A DNA stretch of 64,000 bases from NCBI GenBank assembly GCA_029212745.1, contig JARGOL010000017.1, positions 1 through 64,000 on the forward strand. Reading direction: 5' to 3'. This DNA comes from Alcanivoracaceae bacterium. Its GTDB lineage: Bacteria > Pseudomonadota > Gammaproteobacteria > Pseudomonadales > Alcanivoracaceae. How positions within the stretch are numbered: the stretch's first letter is position 1; each line of letters begins with the position of its first letter. Position numbers and translations under genes: made by a program. Positions 17,026-26,331 of this stretch are shown here, one piece after another. The notes under the pieces were generated by a model that made no database searches, was not told the origin of the DNA, and saw only the letters and a list, made by a program, of their open reading frames with translations.

Positions 17026-20000
17026 CTACTGCCAGCTGAAGTTCAGTGCCTTGCGGCCCTTGATGGCATCGTTGCCCGCGTTCTCTCGGGCGTAGTCGAT
17101 ACCGATGTCGCTGATGACCCCCGCAGCCTCACTGCTGTGGGACGCATCCTCCAGCACGATGGCCACCACATTATCCTGTCCCGGCGGATTGAGGGTCTCG
17201 CGGGCCAGCGGGAATTCATCCGGACTGGTATTCATCCACATGTCGCGCCTGGCACGGCCCCAGAAGCCACGGCTGAGCCACTCATCATCGGAAAGCCAGC
17301 GACCAATGAGTTTGCCGTTGACGTAAATGGTGGCCTTGGCGCGCTGACCCTTGAGGCGCAACACCACCGGCGCATGCAGGCTATCAGCGTCCGGCAGGTC
17401 GGCTGCATCAAACCGTGAGCGGTACCAGAGCACATCGCCCTTTTGCAGGGCGCCGGGCAGGCTCGCGCTGGCCCAGGTGCTGTCGTCAAAGCCTGGCTGC
17501 TGGTAATTTGCCCGTTGCCCGCCCAGGTCAGCGCGTACCGACCAGTTATCGAGATCACGCCAGCCCACTTTGGCATCGCCCCACAGGCCTTTCTCGGAAT
17601 CAAACCCCAGGCCGGGAATCTTCATGGTGGTACCCGACAGGTTACCGCGTGGCCACATGAAGGAACCGTGGCCCCACACCTCGGTACGGAAGGCAATGAC
17701 GTTGGTGCCTTTCTTCAGGTACGGACGCAGGTCGGGGAAGGTGTAGTCATTGTTCCAGCTGTTGGAATCAATCTCGGTACCCAGGGGATTCATGGTGGCC
17801 AGGTATGTGCCGTTCACATAGATGCCGACGATATCGCTGGCATGGGGCACATAGAGATCGGTGGGCTCCCAGAACGGCAGCCAGTTCCAGCCGCTCAGTT
17901 CCAGCTCGGCACGGTACCAGGCATGGCCGGTGCCGATATCGTTGGCTTCCAGGGTGCGGGGATCACCCTGCCAGCTGCGCCAGCCAGCACCGGTGACATA
18001 GTTTTCCCGGGCCTCGTCCGTGTCGCGCTTCACCTTGCCGTCGGTGAGAAGCGTCGGCAGGGACGGACGGGCCACATAGGTGTCTTTCAGGTAAGTGGCG
18101 GCGGCCGTGGTGGCATTCCAGCCCTGTTGCGTCACCAGTGCACTGTTGGCCACAAACGGACGCGACGACATCACCAGCAGCTCGCGCGGGGTTTCATCGT
18201 AATCCAGGGTGAAGCTGAAGCCACTGGCGGAGGCACTGATGGAATCGTTATCGATATAGTCAGCACCCGCGACCACCAGGTCCTCACCGTTTACGTGCGG
18301 GAACCAGAAACGGCCGGCCTCGGCACGGGTGGTGATCACAACGCGCACGGTCTCGCCGTTGGCGGTTTCCAGCACCAGGTGGCGGTTGGCGCTGTGCGGA
18401 TAGCTGGCATTGAACACGCCGTCGTTCTGGTTCACCGTCACGCCGGCATCTGCATGAAGCACGGTGGCAACGCCGCCGGTCTGCTCGAGTTGCAGTTCAC
18501 CGGTGGAGCCTGCTGCACCGTAGACCACCAGCAGGGTATCGCCGTTGAAATCGCGCAGCGTGAGCAGCTCACTGGAGGTGAACGCCAGCCGCCCGCCAGA
18601 GGCCAGTGGCAGGCCCACCGCCAGCACGGCGCTACTGGTGGTATCGGTATCACCGAACTGCCCCGGGCCGGCGTAGCCCTCCACCGGCGCGGTCAGGCTG
18701 GAAAAACGCGGGAAGGTGGTGCCATCGATGTTGATACTGTGGGCAGGCAGCACCTGCTCGCTGCCAGTGGCATTGACCAGGTTGATAAAGGCGGTGCCGT
18801 TGCCGGCATCCAGCCAGTAGTGAATGCGGTCACTCCCTTCCACCGCACCGAGGCTGGGCGAATTGATGACCAGCCGCGGGTCGGCGCCATTCACTGTGCC
18901 GGAGCGGGTCGCCTGCGACACCGGTGCCAGGTACGGCTCCACTGCATCGAAGAACAGGTTGTCGCGGCGGAAGGTGTAGAACTTCTCGCGATGGCCGCCG
19001 GATGGACTGATGGCGCCGTCGTAGTCGATCACGTTGTGGAAATACCCCACCGTGGGTGACAGGAACAGGCTGATGATGTTGTCGATGTTGGAAAAGTCGA
19101 ACACCGTCTGCTGCCAATTGCCGGCATTGACCGCCAGCACCACGGAGTTGCGATAACCCTCGGTGTGCATGCCCACCACGTTGAAGGCAAAGGTGCCGTC
19201 GAAGCCGCCCATGATCATGCGCTTGATGCGCGCCGGGTCGCGGTCCGTCTCGGTGGTACCGGAGGGGAAGTTGGCATAGGCGCCGCCGTAGTTGGCCGGG
19301 TCGTGCATGTCCTTGAGCAGGTCATAGGCCACCTTCTCCGGCATCTCGCCGCCGAGACCGTTGTACACGTTGGGCATGGGGATGATGCCCGGGGTGGCAG
19401 CCATGCCGGAGGTCTTGCCGTCACCGGGACAGGTGGTGATGGGCACGTCGATGGCGTCATTGGTCACGATATCCCGCAGTGCCGACAGGTAAGCACGGGT
19501 GGGCACGACTGCCCCGAGTGCGCGCTCCGGGCCGCCTTCATGCCAGAACAGCTTGTCGACCTCATGGAAGGTCTCGAACCAGTTGTACTCATTCTCCACC
19601 GAATAGAGGATGATCGGCCCGCCGTTGCTGGCGAGAAACGGCCGGATGACGTCATTCAACCGGCCGAAGTAGCGCTCCACATAGGCAAGGAAATCCGGGT
19701 CATCCGTGCGCAGGTTCGCCAGCCCATCGGCAGCACGGCTCTTCTTGGTGGTCCGGTCCATCAGCCAGCCGGGCACGCCACCGCCATCCATCTCGTTGGT
19801 GATGTAAGGGCCCGGACGGAAGTAGACGAACAGGCCCTCCTGCCGGGCCAGGTCAAGAAACAGCGGCAGGTTCGGGTCGCTGAAATTGAATACGCCCTCT
19901 TCCGGCTCGATCACGTTCCATGGCACGTACAGATCGATGGTGTTGAACCCCGCCGCCCTGAAGCGCTTGAGGCGATCACGCCAGGCCGCCTGGGGCAACC

Positions 20001-20214
20001 GGAACCACTGCAGGGAGCCACCGCGCAGGATGCGGTACTCGCCGTCGATGACAAAGCCGCGACTGTCGACGCTGACCGCATAGGGCTGACCATCGGCCAG
20101 GCTGGCGCGCACGACTGACGGCGCCAGGGCCAGGCTGGCCAGCAGGATAATGGCGCCCCTGAAAAGCAGATTCAGGGGCGCCAATCGATTGAGTAAACCG
20201 TGTGGCTGCTGCAT
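17026..20214 (-). CDS. Large exported glycoside hydrolase family 35 protein (beta-galactosidase-like)
   Basis: A 1062-residue secreted glycosidase. After a signal peptide (cleavage near VVRA-S) comes a TIM-barrel GH35 domain with FVYFRPGPYITNE and the acid/base motif GGPIILYSVENEYN. Several beta-sandwich modules follow, and two galactose-binding-like jelly rolls appear near the C-terminus (for example around AKATIYVNGKLIGRW). The usual GH35 nucleophile motif is not obvious. The ATG at 20214 has AGGAGAA 6 bases upstream, so the 35 codons before it are probably not translated. It likely removes terminal beta-galactose from a polysaccharide, but no transporter or other sugar gene lies nearby. 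Confidence 0.85.
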   Translation of the reverse strand: MQQPHGLLNRLAPLNLLFRGAIILLASLALAPSVVRASLADGQPYAVSVDSRGFVIDGEYRILRGGSLQWFRLPQAAWRDRLKRFRAAGFNTIDLYVPWNVIEPEEGVFNFSDPNLPLFLDLARQEGLFVYFRPGPYITNEMDGGGVPGWLMDRTTKKSRAADGLANLRTDDPDFLAYVERYFGRLNDVIRPFLASNGGPIILYSVENEYNWFETFHEVDKLFWHEGGPERALGAVVPTRAYLSALRDIVTNDAIDVPITTCPGDGKTSGMAATPGIIPMPNVYNGLGGEMPEKVAYDLLKDMHDPANYGGAYANFPSGTTETDRDPARIKRMIMGGFDGTFAFNVVGMHTEGYRNSVVLAVNAGNWQQTVFDFSNIDNIISLFLSPTVGYFHNVIDYDGAISPSGGHREKFYTFRRDNLFFDAVEPYLAPVSQATRSGTVNGADPRLVINSPSLGAVEGSDRIHYWLDAGNGTAFINLVNATGSEQVLPAHSINIDGTTFPRFSSLTAPVEGYAGPGQFGDTDTTSSAVLAVGLPLASGGRLAFTSSELLTLRDFNGDTLLVVYGAAGSTGELQLEQTGGVATVLHADAGVTVNQNDGVFNASYPHSANRHLVLETANGETVRVVITTRAEAGRFWFPHVNGEDLVVAGADYIDNDSISASASGFSFTLDYDETPRELLVMSSRPFVANSALVTQQGWNATTAAATYLKDTYVARPSLPTLLTDGKVKRDTDEARENYVTGAGWRSWQGDPRTLEANDIGTGHAWYRAELELSGWNWLPFWEPTDLYVPHASDIVGIYVNGTYLATMNPLGTEIDSNSWNNDYTFPDLRPYLKKGTNVIAFRTEVWGHGSFMWPRGNLSGTTMKIPGLGFDSEKGLWGDAKVGWRDLDNWSVRADLGGQRANYQQPGFDDSTWASASLPGALQKGDVLWYRSRFDAADLPDADSLHAPVVLRLKGQRAKATIYVNGKLIGRWLSDDEWLSRGFWGRARRDMWMNTSPDEFPLARETLNPPGQDNVVAIVLEDASHSSEAAGVISDIGIDYARENAGNDAIKGRKALNFSWQ

Positions 20215-20406
20215 GCTTCGTTCTCCTGATTGTTGTTTTGCGGCGCGCGGGCGTACACCAGGGCCGCTCCGCCGCCTTTCCCGAGCCCGTGTCCTGAGCA
20301 CAGGCATGCTAGGCAGCAACCTGCACCGGGCGAAGGAAAAACCGGGAAAAACAAGGAAAAGACAAATTAACTCAGTAACTTATAAGAATATTGGGGCCGG
20401 GCACTG

Positions 20407-22047
20407 ATGCAGTTGCAGCTCAATATCGACCCGCGTCTGATGATGCTCCGGGTGATCATGCCGGTGCTGGTCCTGGCAGTGATGGTGGGCCTGGTGATGG
20501 CCATCAACACGGCCTTCCTGCAGCAACCCATGCGCGCCGTGGAAGGCATACAGGACCTGCGTGACTGGTCCCCTGAACGACAGTCGCGGATGATGCTGGC
20601 CGGCGAATGGGGATTCTTCTGGGATGACTACCTCAACCCCGATGACGTCTCTGCAGAAACCACCCTGATTGCGCCCACCTTCCTGTACCTGCCCGGCGTC
20701 TGGAACGATCACCTGAACCAGGGCGTGCCCCTGCCCCGCACCGGCCATGGCACCCTGCTGCTGCGAGTACTGCTGCCGGCACCGGGCGAGTACATGATCA
20801 AGATCCCGACGCTCACCAACGACTACCGACTGTGGATCAATGGCAAGCCCAAGGTGGTTAACCCGGACATGGAAAGCCCCGGCCAGGCGCGCAGTTCGGA
20901 AGCGACAACCCGGTACATCCGTTTCGACGCACCCAACAGCGAGGCCCTGCTGGTGATGCACCTGGCCAACTACCGGCATCGTGCCGGCGGCGTCTGGGAG
21001 CCCCTGTATATCGCACCCGCCAGTGCCCATGTCAGCCTGCACAGCCTGCCCATCTGGCGCGACATCCTGCTCGGTTTCCTGCTCGCCGCAGCCGGGGTGC
21101 TGGCATTGGTCACCGGCTACAAGCGCCAGCAACGCGCCTGGATCTGGCTGGCCTGCTATGCCTTTTTCATGGCCCTGCGTGCGGTCACGGTGGAGGAGCG
21201 GGTGTTCTTCCATGTCTTCCAGATCTATGACTGGCAATGGCAGCAACGCATTGAGCACATGGTGCTGTATTGCACCCTGCCCTGCCTGGCGTTCTATCTG
21301 GGCGAACGTTTCCGCCATTACTTCCCGGCACTCCTCCACCAGGTCACCACCACCGTGTGCGGCACCCTGATCCTGGTGGTACTGATCACCGACGCCGCCG
21401 TGTTCAGTCGCACGCCACCGGTATTCCAGCTGCTGGGGCTGTTCTACGCCGTGCTGATGCTGGGCTTCTGCTTTGCCAAACTGGCCAGCCAGCAACCGCG
21501 CGCCTGGCTGCTGTTCGCTGGCGTGTTCCTGCAACTGCTGGCCGGCCTCAACGATATCTTCTATACCAACAACGTCATGGACAGCATCAACATGCTGCAC
21601 ATCGGCGCCCTGGTTTTTGTCGCCAGCCAGTTCCTGGTGCCGGCTCGCACGGATACTGACACCCCGGTGGCGGCTGCCATCAGCGTATCGCCGTTGACGC
21701 CCGACACGCCGGAGAATCCCTACCTGGCCCTGCCCATGCGTGACAGTATCGTCGCAGTGATGAGCGATGCACTGGCGGCGTGGGAATCCCACGGCGAGGG
21801 TGGCAAGCTGTCACTGGCTGAACAAAGCCGGCAGTGGCGGGTCACAAATGATAACGGCACCCTGAAAACCCGGACGCTGGACAAGTACCTGCGCACTGAC
21901 ACGCTTCCGGGCCGACCACGCATGACCAACGTGGAAAAGACCGTCGCGTTCGTGCTGGCGAACGTGGCCTTGCCGGATAACGAGGCCCACCAGCTGACGC
22001 TGGCCCTGGAAGCCATCCGCGAGATAAAGCGCAGCAACCCGGCCTGA
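20407..22047 (+). CDS. 7TMR-DISM-type membrane protein with jelly-roll sensor domain and unassigned C-terminal domain
   Basis: A 546-residue inner-membrane protein. It has an N-terminal helix (about 14-32) and a periplasmic beta-rich domain (about 55-205) with a YRLWINGKPKVVNP segment typical of the DISM extracellular domain. A seven-helix membrane region (about 215-415) and a cytoplasmic C-terminal domain of about 110 residues follow. Most 7TMR-DISM proteins end in a kinase or GGDEF domain; here the tail (WRVTNDNGTLKTRTLDKYLR...) matches neither, and I cannot name it. It may be a signalling domain or a DNA-binding fold. It is divergent from the GH35 gene and 28 bases before a START-domain gene, so it may sense a sugar or lipid. 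Confidence 0.7.
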   Translation: MQLQLNIDPRLMMLRVIMPVLVLAVMVGLVMAINTAFLQQPMRAVEGIQDLRDWSPERQSRMMLAGEWGFFWDDYLNPDDVSAETTLIAPTFLYLPGVWNDHLNQGVPLPRTGHGTLLLRVLLPAPGEYMIKIPTLTNDYRLWINGKPKVVNPDMESPGQARSSEATTRYIRFDAPNSEALLVMHLANYRHRAGGVWEPLYIAPASAHVSLHSLPIWRDILLGFLLAAAGVLALVTGYKRQQRAWIWLACYAFFMALRAVTVEERVFFHVFQIYDWQWQQRIEHMVLYCTLPCLAFYLGERFRHYFPALLHQVTTTVCGTLILVVLITDAAVFSRTPPVFQLLGLFYAVLMLGFCFAKLASQQPRAWLLFAGVFLQLLAGLNDIFYTNNVMDSINMLHIGALVFVASQFLVPARTDTDTPVAAAISVSPLTPDTPENPYLALPMRDSIVAVMSDALAAWESHGEGGKLSLAEQSRQWRVTNDNGTLKTRTLDKYLRTDTLPGRPRMTNVEKTVAFVLANVALPDNEAHQLTLALEAIREIKRSNPA

Positions 22048-22075
22048 AAACCGGGCGAAACATGGAGAGAACGTT

Positions 22076-22831
22076 GTGCATACACGCCTGACCACCCTGC
22101 TAGTGGTACTGCTGGCATGGCTGCCCGGCAGCCTGCTGGCCCAGCCGCCAGAATGGAAGCTGATCACCGACCGGCGCGACATCAAGGTTTACATCGGCGC
22201 TGATCCGCAGGCGAGACTGAAGACCTTCCGTGGCGTCACCACCATGGAACTCCCCGATGAGTACGCCATGCTGGCACTGTACAACGACATTGAGGCGTTC
22301 CCGCGCTGGCTTCACATGATCGACGAGGCCGAGCTGCTGGGTGAGCGCTCACCGCTGGACCGTGACCTGCGCTTTACCATCAAGCTGCCCTGGCCCCTGT
22401 CCGACCGCGAAGTCGTGCTCAACAGCAAGCTGGAGCACGTCGTCGAAATCGGCAACGAGTCGGTGACCGCGGTACTCGAGGGAGATACCGGCCTGACCCC
22501 ACCGGTGGATGGCTATGTGCGACTGCCGGAATTCCATGGCACCTTCAGTTTCCGGCGTCTGGCACCCGGCAAGGTGGAAGCGATATTTGAAGTCAGCTCC
22601 GACCTGGGCGGCTACCTGCCACAGTGGATCGTCAACTTCGCGCTCAGTGATATCCCGTATTTTTCGCTGGAAAAAATGCGCCGCATCGTCAAGCAGCCGC
22701 AATACCAGAACCACTACTACCCCTACCTGGACCTTTTTGGCCCGGGACGGCCGACGGATGCACCGGCGGTGAAAAGCTGGGTGTATGGCACCGGCCTTGA
22801 CCGCACGCCGTCCGGCACTGGCGCACCCTGA
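22076..22831 (+). CDS. Exported START-domain lipid-binding protein
   Basis: A 251-residue protein with a signal peptide (cleavage near LLA-QPP) and a START domain covering most of the mature chain, with WKLITDRRDIKVYI at its start and LPWPLSDREVVLNS in the middle. START domains form a deep pocket for lipids or other hydrophobic ligands. The start is a GTG at 22076 with GGAGAG 6 bases upstream. It lies 28 bases after the 7TM sensor-like gene, so the two are probably co-transcribed. A periplasmic lipid-carrier role is inference. Confidence 0.82.
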   Translation: MHTRLTTLLVVLLAWLPGSLLAQPPEWKLITDRRDIKVYIGADPQARLKTFRGVTTMELPDEYAMLALYNDIEAFPRWLHMIDEAELLGERSPLDRDLRFTIKLPWPLSDREVVLNSKLEHVVEIGNESVTAVLEGDTGLTPPVDGYVRLPEFHGTFSFRRLAPGKVEAIFEVSSDLGGYLPQWIVNFALSDIPYFSLEKMRRIVKQPQYQNHYYPYLDLFGPGRPTDAPAVKSWVYGTGLDRTPSGTGAP

Positions 22832-22864
22832 TTTGCCCTGCCGGCCCGGGCTACCCGCCGGGCG

Positions 22865-23833
22865 TCATGGGGTAATGACAATTTTGCCGCTGGAGCGTCG
22901 CTCAAACAGCGCCGCAAACGCCTCACCGGCCTGCTCCAGGGTGTAGACATGATCGGGCGCCGTCTTCAGCGCCCCGGCTTCGGCCCAGCTGACCAACTGT
23001 TCAATCACCGGCGGCACCACAGCCGGGTTGCTCATCACCGCCCCGCCCCAGTTCACGCCTATGATCTCGCATTGCTTCAGCAACGGCAGGTTCAGGGGAA
23101 TGCGGGCAATACCGGTGACAAAGCCCACCACCAGATGACGTCCGCCCGGGGCCAGCAACCGCAACGCCGGTTCGGACAGGTCACCGCCCACCGGGTCGTA
23201 GACCACATTGACACCCATGGGCGCTTCGGCCTTTACCGCCTTGCGCCAGTCCGGATCGGTGTAATCAACGACAGCGTCCGCCCCGGCATCAATGCAGCGC
23301 TGGCGCTTTTCTTCGGTGGACGCACAGGCAATCACCTTCGCGCCCATGGCCTTGGCCACTTCGATGGCGGTGGACCCGGTGGTGCCGGATGCGCCCAGCA
23401 CCAACACCGTCTCGCCCGCCTTCAGCCGGCCGCATTCGCGCAGGCCATACAGGCCGGTGGCATAGGCAATGAAAAAATTGGCCGCATGTTCCAGCGGCAG
23501 GCTCTCAGGCAACTTGAAACAGCTGTTGCCTGGCAGTGTGACTTTCTCCGCCAACCCGCCCAGCATGGCGAACGCTGCCACATGATCACCCGGCTTGAGG
23601 TGTGTGACCTTGTCGCCCACGCTTTCCACGACACCGGCAATGGCGCTGCCTGGCACAAACGGCAACGGCGGTTTGATCTGGTACTCACCCTTCACCAGCA
23701 AGCCATCAAAGTAACCGATGCCAACGCCTTTCATGGCCAGCTTGATCTCACTACCACCCGGCTCACGCTCAGGTACGTCCGATACTCTCAGTGCCGACGG
23801 GTCGTCGAATTGCTCCACTTGCAGGGCGCGCAT
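22865..23833 (-). CDS. Zinc-independent NADPH:quinone oxidoreductase-like MDR protein
   Basis: A 322-residue medium-chain dehydrogenase/reductase. The N-terminal GroES-like half carries FVPGSAIAGVVESVG, and the Rossmann half carries VLVLGASGTTGSTAIEVAKA for NADP binding. The zinc ligands of alcohol dehydrogenases are absent, so it belongs with quinone oxidoreductases (Qor) or enoyl reductases. It starts from an ATG at 23833 after GGGAGAAACACC. Its substrate is unknown, and it is convergent with the START gene. Confidence 0.88.
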   Translation of the reverse strand: MRALQVEQFDDPSALRVSDVPEREPGGSEIKLAMKGVGIGYFDGLLVKGEYQIKPPLPFVPGSAIAGVVESVGDKVTHLKPGDHVAAFAMLGGLAEKVTLPGNSCFKLPESLPLEHAANFFIAYATGLYGLRECGRLKAGETVLVLGASGTTGSTAIEVAKAMGAKVIACASTEEKRQRCIDAGADAVVDYTDPDWRKAVKAEAPMGVNVVYDPVGGDLSEPALRLLAPGGRHLVVGFVTGIARIPLNLPLLKQCEIIGVNWGGAVMSNPAVVPPVIEQLVSWAEAGALKTAPDHVYTLEQAGEAFAALFERRSSGKIVITP

Positions 23834-23937
23834 GGTGTTTCTCCCGGATCAATACATGTCAATCAGTAACCGTCAGTCTGTGTACAGAACGGGGCGAACA
23901 CAATGACCAGATGGAGAGCGTGACGCAGAAGGGAATG

Positions 23938-24528
23938 TCAGGCGGGCAACGACTGAAGCATCAGCGCCAGCAGGGCACAGCTGCTGCCGAGCACGGCGCC
24001 GGCACCGATGTCGGAAGGATAGTGCACACCGAGCAACACCCGGGAGGCACCAATGGCCAGCGCCACACTGAACACCAGTGGCGCCATGGCGGGATACCAG
24101 GCCGACACCAGCACCGCCACCATGAACGCGGCAGCCGTGTGCCCGGAGGGGAAACTGAACCGGTCCGACGGCTTGATGAAGGCATTCAGCGCAGCCTGGG
24201 CATCCGCCGGCCGTGGCCGCTGGATAGTCCGCTTGAGTAACAGGTACAGCGGCAGCTCCATGAGGAAGCCCAGCACCATGGCGAGCACCAGATGCCGGGC
24301 ACCGCTGTCGCCAGACAGCCACAGCAGCAGGGCCAACACGGCGTAGAGGGGGCCATCACCCAGGCGTGATACCTGTCGGGCGATGCGGGCAGTCTGGCTG
24401 GCGGACGGCCGGTTAAGCAGCCAGACCATGAAGCGGGTGTCATACCCGGTGAGTTTTTCGAATGTGTGCAGGTCTGTTATACGTTTTTCCATGGCCGCCA
24501 TGGTGGCGCCGCCGTGCAACGCCATCAT
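23938..24528 (-). CDS. PAP2-family membrane phosphatase
   Basis: An integral-membrane lipid phosphatase of up to 196 residues. The three motifs of the type 2 phosphatidic acid phosphatase site are visible: KRTIQRPRP, PSGHTAA and SRVLLGVHYPSD. About five membrane helices surround them. Candidate substrates are undecaprenyl pyrophosphate, phosphatidic acid or phosphatidylglycerophosphate. The start is uncertain: ATG codons at 24528, 24501 and 24492 are in frame and none has a strong ribosome-binding site. The neighbouring HMG-CoA reductase hints at isoprenoid metabolism, which is inference. Confidence 0.88.
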   Translation of the reverse strand: MMALHGGATMAAMEKRITDLHTFEKLTGYDTRFMVWLLNRPSASQTARIARQVSRLGDGPLYAVLALLLWLSGDSGARHLVLAMVLGFLMELPLYLLLKRTIQRPRPADAQAALNAFIKPSDRFSFPSGHTAAAFMVAVLVSAWYPAMAPLVFSVALAIGASRVLLGVHYPSDIGAGAVLGSSCALLALMLQSLPA

Positions 24529-24631
24529 GACAGTGCGGTGACAATCCTGTTACACCGCCCCCTGCAACCCCGCAGTCTCAGCACTGCTCCAGCGTACGTG
24601 GCTCTTGCGCCGGCGAAGGGGGCAATTTTTC

Positions 24632-25804
24632 TCAGGGCCGATTGCGGCCGTACTGGTCATGGCTGGATACCCACTGGTCCGAAACAATGGCCGCGCTCAG
24701 GGACAGTTCACCACAGAGCACCACGGCGGCAATGATCTCGGCCAGCCGCTTGACCTTGCCGGTGCCGTAGCAGCCCATCACCTCAAGGCATTCACGCTGG
24801 CTGGGCAGCCCTGTGCCACCGCCGTAACTGGCCACGATCAGGGACGGGATGGTGATGGAAAAATAATAATCACCGTTATCCAGCACTTCGCCATGAACAA
24901 AGCCTGACGCCGACTCGGCCACGTTGGCCACGTCCTGGCCGCAGGCGATGAAAACGGCGGTAATGCCATTGGCAAAATGGGAACCGTTGTTTACCGAATT
25001 GGCCATCATTGCGCCCATGTTGGACAGCTGACGCTGGTAATGCAGCGTCTGTGCGTCGGTGTGCATGACGTCACGGATCAGTGCCTGTGGCAGCGTAACC
25101 TCAGCCACCACCCGTTTTCCTCGCGTGCGCAGGCTGTTCACCGTGGAATGCTTCTTGTCGGTGTCGAAGTTCGCCGCCAGTGAATGATGGGCCAGTCCGG
25201 GCGGCTGCTGCGCAAGTATCCACTGACAGGCATGGCGGGTGGCCTTGCTGACCATGTTCTGCCCGGCCGCATCCCCGGTGGTGTAGTTGAAGCGCAGCCA
25301 GCGCATCTTGCCCTGGGCATACTGCTCAATGTCCCTCAACTTGCCACTGCGGGTGGTCTCTTCGGCAACGGCACGAATGTCTGCCATATGGGCGCTGACC
25401 CACTCGCCGAAATCACGGGCATAGCGGGCATTCTCGAACACGAAGATGGGTGCCCGCTGCATGGCATCATCAATGACCGTCGTGGTAATGCCGCCGGCCT
25501 CGCGGGTCAGGCGCATGCCGCGGTTGTAGCTGGCCACCAGGGTGCCCTCGCTGGTGGCCATGGGCACAAACACCTCGCCATCGATGTGCTCGCCGTTGAC
25601 GCGCAATGGCCCGGCGAAGCCCAGGGGCACTTGCACCACACCTGAGAAGTTCTCGATATTGCCGGGTAACACTGCGGGATCGACGGAGTAGTGGCCAACA
25701 TGTTCCAGGGCAACACCGGTGGCTCCGGTGATGAAAGCACGCCGCTTGCCGGCCATGTCCTCGGAATAATCGTTGTCGCGGTCGCGCGGTAACTTGTTGC
25801 TCAT
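24632..25804 (-). CDS. Hydroxymethylglutaryl-CoA reductase
   Basis: A 390-residue HMG-CoA reductase, which interconverts HMG-CoA and mevalonate. Visible landmarks are ENFSGVVQVPLGFAGPL, ATSEGTLVAS (catalytic Glu), TTGDAAGQNM (nucleotide site), DTDKKHST (catalytic Lys), CGQDVANV (catalytic Asp) and SSHDQYGRN near the end (catalytic His). Membrane helices are absent, so it is a soluble enzyme. The ATG at 25804 is chosen because homology begins there and an AGGGA site precedes it; 28 codons upstream are also open. No other mevalonate-pathway gene is in the window, and gammaproteobacteria normally make isoprenoids by the MEP route, so its pathway is unclear. Confidence 0.9.
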   Translation of the reverse strand: MSNKLPRDRDNDYSEDMAGKRRAFITGATGVALEHVGHYSVDPAVLPGNIENFSGVVQVPLGFAGPLRVNGEHIDGEVFVPMATSEGTLVASYNRGMRLTREAGGITTTVIDDAMQRAPIFVFENARYARDFGEWVSAHMADIRAVAEETTRSGKLRDIEQYAQGKMRWLRFNYTTGDAAGQNMVSKATRHACQWILAQQPPGLAHHSLAANFDTDKKHSTVNSLRTRGKRVVAEVTLPQALIRDVMHTDAQTLHYQRQLSNMGAMMANSVNNGSHFANGITAVFIACGQDVANVAESASGFVHGEVLDNGDYYFSITIPSLIVASYGGGTGLPSQRECLEVMGCYGTGKVKRLAEIIAAVVLCGELSLSAAIVSDQWVSSHDQYGRNRP

Positions 25805-25951
25805 GCTGTGTCCCTGCCCACCTGGTTCATGCAAAGGCCCAAGCATGCAATGGCCGCGCAAAAGTGACAATGCAGAAAAGACCGCCATGCTGGCTCATGG
25901 GCGAGCCGGCCACTCAGTTTGCATCAGGCAGGGTGATCTCAGTCGTGTTGG

Positions 25952-26287
25952 TCAGACCGAGAAGGACGAGCCGCAACCACAGGTCGTGGTGGCGTTGGGA
26001 TTGTTGACTACAAAACGGGAACCCATCAGCCCCTGCTCGTAGTCCACCTGGGATCCGGCCAGGTACTGGATGCTCATCGGATCCACCAGCAGCGACACGT
26101 CACCGTTCTCGATCACGGTGTCATCGTCTTTCACCGCTTCATCGAAGGTAAAACCGTAGGAGAAACCGGAGCAGCCGCCACCCGTGATGTACAGGCGCAG
26201 TTTCAGCGACGGGTTGCCTTCTTCGTCACGCAGGGCCCGCACCTTGGTGGCAGCGCTGTCGGTCATGGAGATGATGGAATCAGACAA
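25952..26287 (-). CDS. erpA: Iron-sulfur cluster insertion protein ErpA
   Basis: A-type carrier that delivers Fe-S clusters to apoproteins, essential for respiratory growth in relatives. The 111-residue protein has the three conserved cysteines in GGGCSGF and TTCGCGSSF. The start is a TTG at 26287 (residues MSDS...), which fits the family N-terminus and follows a GGAAC site; an ATG 7 codons later is the alternative. A near-perfect IscR type 1 site lies 45 bases upstream, so expression is probably repressed when Fe-S supply is sufficient. In Pseudomonas erpA is followed by anmK; here about 22 kb separates them. Confidence 0.96.
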   Translation of the reverse strand: MSDSIISMTDSAATKVRALRDEEGNPSLKLRLYITGGGCSGFSYGFTFDEAVKDDDTVIENGDVSLLVDPMSIQYLAGSQVDYEQGLMGSRFVVNNPNATTTCGCGSSFSV

Positions 26288-26331
26288 TGTACGTTCCGCA
26301 TAAAACCGGGTTCAGGGACGACAAGTCTGTA

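Noticed and set aside
17443-19059. Open frame of 538 codons on the plus strand opposite the GH35 gene
   Set aside because: Antisense shadow of a long, well-supported glycosidase; no recognisable motif and no ribosome-binding site.
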